From: Hysterangium stoloniferum
Taxonomy: Eukaryota; Basidiomycota; Agaricomycetes; Hysterangiales; Hysterangiaceae
Direction: 5' to 3'
NCBI GenBank assembly: GCA_015178975.1
Contig: WHVD01000090.1
Span: forward strand, 1-64,000
Length of the DNA: 64,000 nucleotides
Shown here: piece after piece, positions 9,979-21,327 of the stretch
How the letters are laid out: each line of letters opens with the position of its first letter
How positions within the stretch are numbered: position 1 is the stretch's first letter
The notes under the pieces: generated by a model
Told to the model about the DNA's origin: nothing
Databases searched by the model: none
Seen by the model: only the letters and a program-made list of their open reading frames with translations
Position numbers and translations under genes: made by a program

Positions 9979-12900
9979 ATGTCTTCGCAGTATTCACAAG
10001 ACCTTGGCTCCGCCGAATCACAGATGCCGTTTGTCTCAGGTATTAAATCAGAGTTTACACTTATTCTAAACTGAGGCACACAAACAGAGAGAGAAGGAAC
10101 AACCAACCGCCAATCTTCGCCTACTTATATTCCATCAAGCACAGTATACAGTGCCGATAATCGCTTAGAACCCGAGGACGATAACCCCTATAGCAAGCAT
10201 GTTCAATCCGATTCAACCATATGGTCATTATACCTCAAGGAAACGGGAGAAGATGACAAAGAGCTTGCCACCTCATTGCAAGTCGGTGTCGACGAGCTTC
10301 TCATATTTGTATATTCAATACGTTTTCCTTTATGGATATTTAATTAATTCACAGTTTTTCAGGCCGGTTTGTTTGGAGCAATTCTTACCGCGTTCCTGAT
10401 CGAAAGTAGGAAGGATTTGCAGGTAGATCCTCTTCGGGAAATCCTTCAGGCGCTTCAAAATCCCCTCGCTGTAACTACTTCTCAGCCTTTTCAAGTCTCC
10501 AAATCATCCCTTGTTGTCAACTGTTTGTGGTTCATTAGTCTCGGTCTGACTCTCTTCAGTGCGCTTTGTGCTGTACTTGCAAAAGAATGGCTGGCGAAGT
10601 ATATTCCTGTATCCCCCGGAAGTCGCTCAAGTGATGCATGCCTACGTCACCTTCGTGTTAGGAGAGCACAGCAATGGCATCTCGAGTCAGTTGTTACTGG
10701 AATCCCGCTTTTGATTCAACTGGCTCTCTTTCTTTTCTGTGCAGGTCTCGTCTTATTCACATGGAATAGCGGCGTAGCTTTGGGCACTCTTATGCTTTTT
10801 TTGACTATATTGGCAATCGTGCTATATATACTTGGTACTGTTTTTCCCTTGTTTTCCCCCGCTTGTCCCTTTCAGACAACAATGTCACGGTTTTTCCCAG
10901 TCGTATCTGCAAGCGCAAAGTATGAGACGTCTACATCAGACTACTATGGTTTTTTTTCACCGACAAGGGCGTATACATTCAGCATTTCTGAATGGCTAGA
11001 CGGTCTTTCCCGGTTCTTGGTCGAAACGCATCGCAAGCCTCAACGGGCCGAACTTGAAGCTGATATCCTGGCATGGGTGATTGAAAAATCTACATCGAAG
11101 GAGGGGATTTACAAGGTACTTAAGGCGGTAGCAGGTGCTAAACAATCTGAACAGTTGCGGATTGCCTTGTGCCAACGGGCTGTCACGGAGAACTTGTGCA
11201 AAACTTTGGAGAACTGCTTTGACGCCGCGGGCGTCGTCACTGTCCGTGATGCAGCACTTGCGGAAGTTTCTCTCCTTGCAATGTCACGATTCCTATCGCC
11301 GCCAACAGACAAACTCAGGGACAAAGAGTACATTACACCCTTCAAAACACTCCTAGATAATGGAAGACCATTACATCGGTTGGACAATTTAGATCCTTGC
11401 GTAAAGACGTTGGGGTGGGCGGTTCATATTGGGATTTGGGTAAATATGGATGTCGACAACCCAGAGGTGCTGACAGGCCCACACATTCAAACGGTGGCCA
11501 ATATGGGTGCAGCACCATACGAACGAAGGACATTGATGACGGCGTCTATGGATGGAGCATTGTCAGAAAAGAAGGGCTTACGTGCGACATGCGAAGGGTT
11601 AATGGTGGCATATTCGCATCTTAGTAGGGACTTTTTCCATGGCTTCGGGAAAGACACTGATTGATAAGCAGCGGATTGCCGAAGAATGCTCAAAGAAAAG
11701 GGTTTCATACTTGGTAAACTATGGAGTTGCCAGAGGTCAAAACAGACCTACCTAATGTATTATCATAACAGGGAAAGAAAGAGAGTGGGTGAAGAAAGTG
11801 ATTGAAAAAGCAGATGATCCTGATGAGCGATTACTTTTGGAATGTGGTGAGAAGATGCCAAGTGGAGAAGGGGTGCGATATAATATTCACCGGCGTTCAG
11901 CTAGATTCCCAACTGGCATCGTTGATGCTATTCCCAACATTGCTGCACTGTTGAAGGACTCTGACAACTCCATTCGATCAAGTGGAGTATCGGCCCTGGC
12001 GAAGTTTTCAGAGCAAGGTACGGTGTGATAATGAGATCGGAATCCACCTGACATTTGACCACAGCCGAATTTCGAGGCGCCATTGCCCCTGCCATTCCCG
12101 ACATTATTGCACTGTTGAAGGAGTCCGACCAATCCGTTCGATCAAGCACAGTATCGGCCCTGGCGAAGTTTTCAGAGCAAGGTGCGGTGTATGATAATGG
12201 GATCGGAATCCAGCTGATATTTACCCGCAGCCGAATTTCGAGCGGACATTGCGCCTGCCATTTCCGACATTGTTACATTCTTGAAGGACTCCGACGGTTC
12301 CTTTCGACCAAGGACCTTTTCTGAATGGTTGACGGACCCCAACGATTCCTTTCTATCAAGTACAGTGTCGGCCCTGGCAAATTTTTCAGAGCAAGGTGTC
12401 GTGTGTGATGATGGGATGGGAATCCGGCTGACATTTGACCACAGCCGAATTTCGAACTGCTATTGCGCCTGCCATTCCCGACATTATTGAACTGTTGAAG
12501 GATTACGACCATTCTGTTCAATCAAGGACAGTATCAGCCCTAGTGAAGTTTTCAGAACAAGGTGCGGTGTATGATAATGAGATGGGAATCCAGCTGATAT
12601 TTGACCACAGCCGAGTTTGCAGCGGCAATTGCGGATGTCATCCCTGATATTGTTGCACTGTTGAAGGACTCTAGCTATTATGATCTATTACGCATAGTAT
12701 CGGCTCTGGCGAAAGTGTCAGAGCAAGGTGCGGTGTGTGATAATGGGATGGGAATCCAGTTGACATTTGGCCGCAGCCGAACTTCGAGCCGCCATTGCGG
12801 GTGTTATTTCCGATATTATTGCACTGTTGAAGGACTCTGACTATTCCGTTCGATCAAAGACTGTTTTGGCCATGGCGATGGTTTTAGAGCAAGGTGCGGT

Positions 12901-15900
12901 GTGTTATAATGGGATGGGAATTTAGTTGACATTTGACCACAGCTGAATTTCGAGCGGCCATTGCCCCTGCGATTCCCGATATTATTGCACTGTTGAAGGA
13001 TTCTCACACGTTGTTTAAATCAGGGGCAGTATCAGCCCTGGGGGAGGCTTCAGAGCAACGTACGGTGGATGAGAATGAGATGGGAATCCGGCTGACATTT
13101 GAACACAGCCGAATTTCGAGCCGCCATTGTGCCTGCCATTCCCGATATTGTTGCACTGTTGAAGGATTTTGACAATCACGTCCGATCAAACACAGTATAC
13201 ACCCTGGCGAGGTTTTCAGAGCATGGTGCGGTGTGTGATAATGGGATGGGAATCCGGCTGACATTTGACCACAGCCGAATTTCGAGCCGCCATTGCACAT
13301 GCCTTTCCCGACATTATTGCACTTTTGAAGGACTCCGACCGTTTGGTTCGATCAAGCACAGTATCGGCCCTGGCCATTGTTTTAAAGCAAGGTGCAGTGT
13401 GTTGGAATGGGATGTGAATCCAGCTGACATTTGACCTCAGCCGAATTTCGAGCCGCCATTGCGCCTGCCATTCCCGATATTGTTGCACTGTTGAAGGATT
13501 CTGACTCGATCGTTATATCACGGGCAGTATCGGCCCTGAGTGAGGTTTCAGGGCAAAGTGTGGTGTGTGACAGTGAGATGGGAATCCGGCTGACATTTGA
13601 ACACAGCCGAATTTCGAGCCGCCATTGCGCGGGCCATTCCCGATATTGTTGCACTGTTGAAGGAGTCTAACGAGTTCGTTGGATCAAGCACAAGGTCAGC
13701 CCTGGCGGAGGTTTCAAAACAAGGTGATCCAATAAATCTTGTTGAAAGATTTGTCTCAAGTCTCCATAGGGGAGTTTCTCCCTCTCGTTAGGGTTAGCAT
13801 ACGCGAGGCTATAGGTCTCTCTGACCAAACGCGACCAACCCTGCGTGAGTCATCTTGAAACCCACTTCGAAGCCTGCACATCCCCTCTTTTTCCCCATCT
13901 CATTCTGATCCATATCGCGATAATCTAGTAAATACGCAAAACATACCACACTTCTCTGGATTGTCAACCCGTCCTCTGTCGTCAACTGTAGATCTCTTCC
14001 ATACTACCGATAGTATTTCGCGTCGTGAAGACATTAAGATCATTCAATGCCTAATAAGGACATGTACGTGAAGAGAGGTCATATATTGTTCATTCACTAA
14101 TTTCTTCACCACTTTCAAGCGCGGAATTTTGACCTTCCCTTATCCAGGTTAGACCTCACAGTGAAAAAAGGAAAGTTAACTCTAGGAAAGGTGGTCACTG
14201 CTCTACATATGTTTAGTCCGTGCAACAATTCCTTATAAATTGCCGTAATTCATGGACTTTCAGACGCATTTGGATCCGCCATTACCCGTGCCATTCCGGA
14301 CATTCTTGAACTGTTGAAGGACTCTGACGATTCCGTTCGATCAAGCACACTATCGGCCCTGGCCAAGGTTTCAGAGCAAGGTGTCATGTGATAACAGGAT
14401 GTGAATTAAGCTAACATTTGACCACAGACAAATTTCGAGCCGCCATTGCACCTGCCATTCCCGAGATTATTGCATTGTTGAAGGACTACAACGATTCCGT
14501 TCGATCAGAGGCAAAATCGGCCCTGGCGAAGTTTTCAGAGCAAGGTGCGGTGTATGATAATGGGATGGGAATCCAGCTGACATTTGACCACAGCCGAATT
14601 TCGACCCACCATTGCGGATGCCATTCCTGGCATTGTTGCACTGTTAAGAGATTCTAACAATACCATTCGATCAACGGGAGCATCGGCCCTGGCGATGTTT
14701 TCAGACCAAGGTGCGGTGTGTGATAATGGGATGGGAATCCAGCTGACATTTGACGATAGCTGAATTTCGAGCCGCCATTACGCCTGCCATTCCCGACATT
14801 ATTGCACTGTTGAAGGGTTCTGACTGGTTCGTTAGATTACGCGCAATATCGGCCCTGGGGAAGGTTTCAGAGCAAAGTGCAATGCGTGATAATGGGATGG
14901 GAATCCAGCTGACACTTGACGACAGCTGAATTTCGAGCCGCCATTGCGCCTGCCATTCCCGACATTATTGGACTGTTGAAGGACTCCAACGATTCCGTTC
15001 AATCAGAGACACTATCGGCCCTGGCGAAGTTTTTAGAGCAAGGTGCGGTGTATGATAATGGGATGGGAATCACGCTGACATTTGACCACAGCCGAATTTC
15101 GACCCACCATTACGGATGCCATTCCCGATATTGTTGCACTGTTGAAGGATTCTGACAATCACATTACATTAATCACAACATACACCCTGGCGAGGCTTTC
15201 AGAGCAAGGTGTGGTGTGTGATAATGGGATGGGAATCCGGCTGACATTTGACCCACAGCCGAATTTCGAGCCGCCATTGCGCCTGCCATTCCCGACATTA
15301 TTGCACTTTTGAAGGACTCCGACCGTTTCGTTCGATTAAGGACAGTCTCGGTCCTGGCCATTGTTTTAAAGCAAGGTGCAGTGTGTTGGAATGGGATGTG
15401 AATCCAGCTGACATTTGACCACAGCCGAATTTCGAGCCGCCATTGCGCCTGCCATTCCCGATATTGTTGCACTGTTGAAGGATTCTGCCTCGTTTGTTAG
15501 ATCGGAGGCAGTATCGGCCCTGGCGAAGTTTTCAGGGCAAGGTGCGGTGTATGATAATGGGATGGGAATCCAGCTGATATTTGACCACAGCCGAATTTCG
15601 ACCCGCCGTTGCGGGTGTCATTCCCGACATTGTTGCACTGTTGAAGGACTCTGACTGTTTCACTCGATTAAGCACAGTATCGGCCCTGGCGAAGTTTTCA
15701 GAGCAAGGTGCGGTGGGTGATAATGGATCAAAATCCCGCTGACATTTTACCACAGCCGAATTTCGACCCACCATTGCGGATGCCATTCCTGGCATTGTTG
15801 CACTGTTAAAAGATTCTAACAATTCCATTCGATCAACGGGAGCATCGGCCCTGGCGATGTTTTCAGACCAAGGTGCGGTGTGTGATAATGGGATGGGAAT

Positions 15901-16287
15901 CCAGCTGACATTTGACGACAGCTGAATTTCGAGCCGCCATTGCCCCCGCCATTCCCGACATTGTTGCACTGTTACAGAACGCTGACCAGTTCGTTCGATC
16001 AAGTGGGGCATTGGCACTGGAGGAGGTTTCAAAGCAAGGTGCGGTGTGTGATAATGGGACCGGAATACGGCTGACATTGGACCACAGCGGAATTTCGACC
16101 CGCCATTGCGCGTCTCATTCCCGAGATTGTTGCCCTGTTGGAAGACGCATATTTTCAAACTCAAAGAATTGTTCTCGGCCTGCTCGTTCGGCTAGCAGCC
16201 CATGATTTTAGAATGACATGTACTTTCGATCATGTCTTAGGCATTAATTCCTTTTCTTTGTTCCTAACATTGCTTTCGTCGTCATAG
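9979..16287 (+). CDS. DUF6535 membrane protein with HEAT-repeat array (left arm)
   Basis: Proposed exons: 9979-10039, 10145-10308, 10363-11623, 11672-11713, 11772-12017, then 21 cassette exons from 12065 to 16038 and a last exon at 16088-16287. All edges are GT-AG, and the lengths sum to 4479 nt (1492 residues). Exons 2-3 give the DUF6535 module: STIWSLYLKETGEDDKELA, then DELLIFAGLFGAILTAFLIE, with four hydrophobic segments (about residues 75-95, 125-150, 190-215 and 220-245). HEAT repeats (AIPDIVALLKDSD..VRS..VSALAKFSEQ) follow from about residue 560. DUF6535 is a fungal domain of unknown function, so membrane anchoring with a cytosolic solenoid is inference. The 3' end differs from the right-arm gene: sequence identity stops at the last common exon edge and the frame runs to a chance TAG, so this copy has lost its native C-terminus. 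The start was chosen because MSSQYSQDLG is conserved in both arms. Confidence 0.8.
12018..16087 (+). repeat. Array of 21 HEAT exon-intron cassettes (left arm)
   Basis: Tandem units of ~166 bp: a 117-nt exon coding one 39-residue HEAT repeat and a ~49-nt intron. Introns begin GTGCGGTGTGTGATAATGGG, carry GCTGACATTTGAC (branch point CTGAC) and end CACAG; I found GT and AG at every unit edge. Exons start and end in phase 1. The second unit is longer (12231-12395, 55 codons). Exons end at 12181, 12395, 12561, 12727, 12893, 13059, 13225, 13391, 13557, 13723, 14380, 14544, 14710, 14876, 15042, 15208, 15375, 15541, 15707, 15872 and 16038. Reading straight through without splicing produces the many 79-residue false frames. 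Confidence 0.88.
13724..14263 (+). other. 540-nt intron in the middle of the left HEAT array
   Basis: Lies between cassette 10 (ends CAAAACAAG) and cassette 11 (starts ACGCATTTGG), with GT at 13724 and AG at 14262-14263, joining phase 1 to phase 1. It is more than ten times the usual intron length here. The right arm has the same segment at 19081-19620, also 540 nt, nearly identical. The first ~60 nt keep the exon frame open and would encode GDPINLVERFVSSL.RGVSPSR before a stop, so an alternative is that some transcripts end there. Confidence 0.65.
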
Positions 16288-17146
16288 TATCCATTGTTCC
16301 CAATTTCCTAAATACTCAATACCTCAGTCGATTCCAGTGTTCGTATCGACTGAGGTAAGTCACCAGTTCCTTCGCTATTCTGCATACTCATTTCATATTA
16401 ATAGTTATATTTCGTTATAGGCATAGGTTTTGCGGTGACTGTCAGATCAACGGTAAACGTAGGTCTGTGCATTGGATATTCGTGATACTTCCAAAAACTC
16501 GGAAGGGACGCAAGAAATATATGACGGAACAACAAATGGGACAATATAGCGAATACATGTGGATCTGGCGGAAACCATATATAACGGTGGACTGGAGTTA
16601 TCACCATTCTACCACTCACAAACTATGTGAGACTACAATGTTGTTAATAGTCCGTGTCTATCCATTTGCACGATGAAAGCCCGAATCCGCTCAGCAGAAA
16701 TATCCTCCATGAAATGTATTATGAAGGATAAAATATGAGCAACTTCAAGAATGGCATGGCTTGTACAAGCTACCAAGATCGGTATTCATCACAACTCGAT
16801 GAGGTAAACACTTACTAGATTTCAAGAGAATTTCAATCAGCGTGCCACGAGGTTGGAGAGGTGGTGCAGGTAAATATAAGTGACACAATGCAGAGATGAC
16901 TATGTGCAGCTTAATGTCGGTAAAGTAACCTGCAAGACGGTAAAAGGAGTCAATGGTGGAAAGAATTAAAGCTTACCATATTGAGCAAAAGCTACAAACA
17001 ATTTTCCAACATTTGAAACGACTTCGTCGTCATCGTTATTGACAAGGGATATACAGTGACGTTCTAATTTGCAATCAATAATAGCTTCGCGAAGGCAATC
17101 TTTGAAAACATTGAGGAGATGTTGACTTGGGTGTCAATGCACACAC
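16205..17146. other. Palindrome spacer
   Basis: 942 bp between the arms. Its right half (16633-17146) holds the native 3' exons and introns of the right-arm gene on the minus strand; the left part (16288-16632) shows no gene. Confidence 0.75.
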
Positions 17147-17263
17147 CATGGGCTGCTAGCTGAACGAGCAGGTCCAGAACATTTGTTTGAGTTTGAAAAC
17201 TTGCGTCTTCCAACAGGGCAACAATGGTGGGAATGAGACCCGCAATGGCGGGTCGAAACTCCG

Positions 17264-20200
17264 CTGTGGTCCAATGTCATCCGGATTCCGATCCCATTAT
17301 CACACACCTCACCTTGCTCTGAAACCTTCGCCAGTGCCAATGCCCCCCTTGATCGAACGAACTCGTCAGGGTCCTGTAACGATGCAACAATGTCGGGAAT
17401 GGCAGGGGCAATGGCGGCTCGAAATTCGGCTGTGGTAAAATGTCAGCTAGATTCTGATCCCATTATCACCCACCGCACCTTGCTCTGAAAATTTCGCCAG
17501 TTCCGATACTCCATGTAATAGAACGACCTTGTGAGAGTCCTTTAACAGTGCAACAATGTCGGGAATGGCAGGGGCAATGACGGCTCGAAATTGAGCTGTG
17601 GCAAAATGTCAGCTGGATTCTGATCCATTATCACCCACCGCACCTTGCTCTGAAAACTTCGCCAGGGCCGATACTGTGCTTGATCGAGTGAAATAGTAAG
17701 AGTCCTTCAACAGTGCAACAATGTTGGGAATGACACCCGCAACGGCAGGTCGAAATTCGGCTGTGGTCAAATATCAGCTGGATTCCCATCCCATTATCAT
17801 ACACCGCACCTTGTTCTGAAAACTTCGCCAGAGCCAATACTGTGCTTGATTGAACGAAATGGTCGGAGTCCTTCAACAGTGCAATAATGTCAGGAATGGC
17901 AGGGGCAATGGCCGCTCGAAATTCGGCTGTGGTCAAATGTCAGCTAGATTCCCACCCATTATCACACCGCACCTTGGTCTGAAAACATCTCCAGGGCCGA
18001 TGCTCCCGTTGATCGAATGGAACCGTCAGAATCTTTTAACAGTGCAACAATGCCAGGAATGGCATCCGCAATGGTGGGTCGAAATTCGGCTGTGGTCAAA
18101 TGTCAGCTGGATTCCCATCCCATTATCATACATCACACCTTGCTGTGAAAACTTCGCCAGGGCCGATAATGCCTCTGATCTAGCCCATTTGTCAGAATCC
18201 TTCAACAGTGCAACAATATCGGGAATGGCAGGGGCAATGGCGGCTCTAAATTCGGCTGTGGTCGAATGTCAGCCCGATTCACATCCCATTCCAACACACT
18301 ACACCTTGCTTTGAAACAGTGGCCAGGACCGATACTGTACTTGATCTAACGAACTCGTCAGAACCTTTTAACAGTGCAACAATGCCAGGAATGGCATCCG
18401 CAATGGTGGGTCGAAATTCGGCTGTGGTCAAATGTCAGCTGGATTCCCATCCCATTATCATACACACACCTTGCTCTGAAAACGTCCCCAGGGCCCATAC
18501 TGCCTGTGATCTAACGAATTTGTCGGAATCCTTAAACAGTGCAACAATATCGGGAATGGCAGGGGCAATGGCGGCTCGAAATTTTTCTGTGGTCAAATGT
18601 TAGCTGGATTCTCATCCTGTTATCACACATGACACCTTGCTCTGAAACCTTGGCCAGGGCCGATATTGTGCTTTCTCGAACGGAATGGTCAGAGTCCTTC
18701 AATAGTGCACGAATGTCCGGAATGGCATCCGCAATGGTGGGTCGAAATTCGGCTGTGGTCAAATGTCAGCTGGATTCCCATCCCATTATCATACACCACA
18801 CCTTGCTTTGAAAACTTCGCCAGGGCCGATACTGCCTCTGATCGAACAGAATAGTCAGACTCCTTCAACAGTGCAATAATGTCGGGAATGGCAGGCGCAA
18901 TGGCGGCTCGAAATTTGTGGTCAAATGTTAGCTGGATTCTCATCCTGTTATCACACATGACACCTTGCTCTGAAACCTTGGCCAAGGCCGATACTGTGCT
19001 TGATCGAACAGAATTGTCAGAGTCCTTCAACAGTTCAAGAATGTCCGGAATGGCACGGGTAATGGCGGATCCAAATGCGTCTGAAAGTCCATGAATTACG
19101 GCAATTTATAAGGAATTGTTGCACGGACTAAACATATGTAGAGCAGTGACCACCTTCCCTAGAGCTAACTTTCCTCTTTGCACTGTGAGGTCTAACCTGG
19201 GTAAGGGAAGGTCAAAATTCCGCGCTTGAAAGTGGTGAAGAAATTAGTGAATGAACAATATATGACCTCTCTTCACGTACATGTCATTATTAGGCATTGA
19301 ATGATCTTGATGTCTTCACGACGCGAAATATTATCGGGACTATGGAAGAGATCTACAGTCGACGACAGAGGACGGGTTGATAATCCAGAGAAGTGTGGTA
19401 TATTTTGCGTATTTGCTAGATTACCGCGATATGGATCAGAATGAGATAGGGAAAAAGAGGGGATGTGCAGGCTTCGAAGTGGGTTTCAAGATGACTCACG
19501 CAGGGTTGGTCGCGTGTTGTCAGAGAGACCTATAGCCGCGCGTATGCTAACCCTAACGAGAGGGAGAAACTCCCCTAGGGAGGCTTGAGACAAATCTTTC
19601 AACAAGATTTATTGGATCACCTTGTTTTGAAACCTTCGCCAGGGCCGATCCTGTGCTTGATCTAACGAACTCGTCAGAATCTTTTAACAGTGCAACAATG
19701 CCAGGGATGGCAGCTGCAATGGTGGGTCGAAATTCGGCTGTGGTCAAATGTCAGCTGGATTCCCATCCCATTATAATACACCGCACCTTGCTCTGAAAAC
19801 TTCGCCAGGGCCGATACTGCCTGTGATCTAACTAACGAGTCGGAATCCTTCAACAGTGCAACAATACCGGGAATGGCAGGGGCAATGGCGGCTCTAAATT
19901 CGGCTGTGGTCGAATGTCAGCTGGATTCACATCCCATTCCAACACACTACACCTTGCTTTGAAACAGTGGCCAGGGCCGATACTGTACTTGATAGAACGA
20001 ACCCGTCAGAATCATTTAACAGTGCAACAATGCCAGGAATGGCATCCGCAATGGTGGGTCGAAATTCGGCTGTGGTCAAATGTCAGCTGGATTCCCATCC
20101 CATTATCATACACCACACCTTGCTCTGAAAACGTCTCCAGGGCCCATAATGCCAGTGATCTAACGGATTTGTCGGAATCCTTAAACAGTGCAACAATATC

Positions 20201-21327
20201 GGGAATGGCAGGGGCAATGGCGGCTCGAAATTCGGCTGTGTTCAAATGTCAGCTCGATTCCCATCTCACTGTCACACACCGTACTTTGCTCTGAAACCAT
20301 CCTCAGGGCTGATACTGCCCCTGATCTAAACGTGTGAGAATCCTTTAACAGTGCAACAATATCGGGAAGCGCATGGGCAATGGCCGCTCGAAATTCAGCT
20401 GTGGTCAAATGTCAACTGGATTCCCATCCCATTATAACACACCGCACGCACGTTGCTCTAAAACCATCGCCATGGCCAAAACAGTCTTTGATCGAACGGA
20501 ATAGTCAGAGTCCTTCAACAGTGCAACAATATCGGAAATAACACCCGCAATGGCGGCTCGAAGTTCGGCTGTCGTCAAATGTCAGCTGGATTCCCATCCC
20601 ATCATCACACACCGCACCTTGCTCTGAAACTTTCGCAAGAGCCGATACAACGCGTAATAGATCATAGTAGCTAGAGTCCTTCAACAGTGCAACAATATCA
20701 GGGATGACATCCGCAATGGTTGCTCCAAACTCGGCTGTGGTCAAATATCAGCTGGATTCCCATCCCACTATCATACACCGCACCTTGTTCTGAAAACTTT
20801 GCCAGGGCCGATACTGTGCTTGATCGAACGGAATGGTCGGAGTCCTTCAACAGTGCAATAATGTCGGGAATGGCAGGGGCAATGGCGGCTCGAAATTCGA
20901 CTGTGGTCAAATGTCAGCCGGATTCCCATCCCATTATCACACACCGCACCTTGCTCTGAAAACTTTGCCAGGGCCGATACTGTACTTGATCTAAAAGAAT
21001 ATTTGAGCTCCTCGCACAATTCAAACATGGTCCTTGGTCGAAAGGAACCGTCGGAGTCATTCAAGAGTGCAACAATGTCGGAAATGGCAAGCGCCATGTC
21101 CGCTCGAAATTCGGCTGCGGGAAAATATCAGCTGGATTCCGATCCCATTATCATACACCGCACCTTGCTCTGAAAACTTCGCCAGGGCCGATACTGTGCT
21201 TGATCGAACGGAATGGTCGGACTCCTTCAACAGTCCAATAATGTCGGGAATGGCAGGCGCAATGGCGGCTCGACATTCGGCTGTGGTCAAATGTCAGGTG
21301 GATTCCGATCTCATTATCACACCGTAC
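17264..21327 (-). repeat. Array of 21 HEAT exon-intron cassettes (right arm)
   Basis: Same 166-bp cassette design as the left arm. Exon 3' edges fall near 21165, 20950, 20785, 20619, 20453, 20286, 20118, 19953, 19789, 19621, then after the 540-nt intron 18963, 18803, 18634, 18471, 18305, 18139, 17973, 17812, 17644, 17480 and 17313. The unit count equals the left arm. Cassettes 1-6, 10-12, 19 and 21 correspond to those on the left; 7-9 and 13-18 do not. One intron (about 18915-18962) has lost its acceptor AG by a 4-nt deletion. Confidence 0.87.
19081..19620 (-). other. 540-nt intron in the middle of the right HEAT array
   Basis: Counterpart of 13724-14263, bounded by GTGATCC on the exon side and CTTTCAG on the acceptor side. 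It retains the short conserved GDPINLVERFVSSL.RGVSPSR extension (one residue differs between arms). Confidence 0.65.

Larger units (their letters stand above)
9857..16204 (+). repeat. Left arm of a large imperfect palindrome
   Basis: From GTCAACGCGCGCCACTCG near 9857 to GCAGCCCATG at 16204, this sequence matches 17147-23492 in reverse complement. The arms differ by scattered substitutions, a few small indels and reordered HEAT cassettes, so they are a true duplication and not an assembly echo. Each arm holds one DUF6535-HEAT gene. The central spacer (16205-17146) contains the 3' exons of the right-arm gene only. Confidence 0.9.

Noticed and set aside
9842-10069. 75-codon plus-strand frame upstream of the DUF6535 gene
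   Set aside because: It overlaps the first exon in another frame and is not preserved in the right arm.
12018-16087. CRISPR-like appearance of regularly spaced repeats
   Set aside because: The units are 166 bp long with coding exons and spliceosomal introns; the organism is eukaryotic and there are no cas genes.
15532-16164. 210-codon minus-strand frame
   Set aside because: Antisense of HEAT cassettes; the repeat has an incidentally open reverse frame.
9979-16287. Reading the DUF6535 gene as ending at 11664
   Set aside because: The stop lies in a 48-nt GT-AG segment (11624-11671) present in both arms; removing it joins the frame to DCRRMLKEKGF and the HEAT array in phase.
12018-21327. Many 60-110 codon frames on both strands in the HEAT arrays
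   Set aside because: They arise from reading a HEAT exon, its 49-nt intron and the next exon out of frame, or from the antisense of these.
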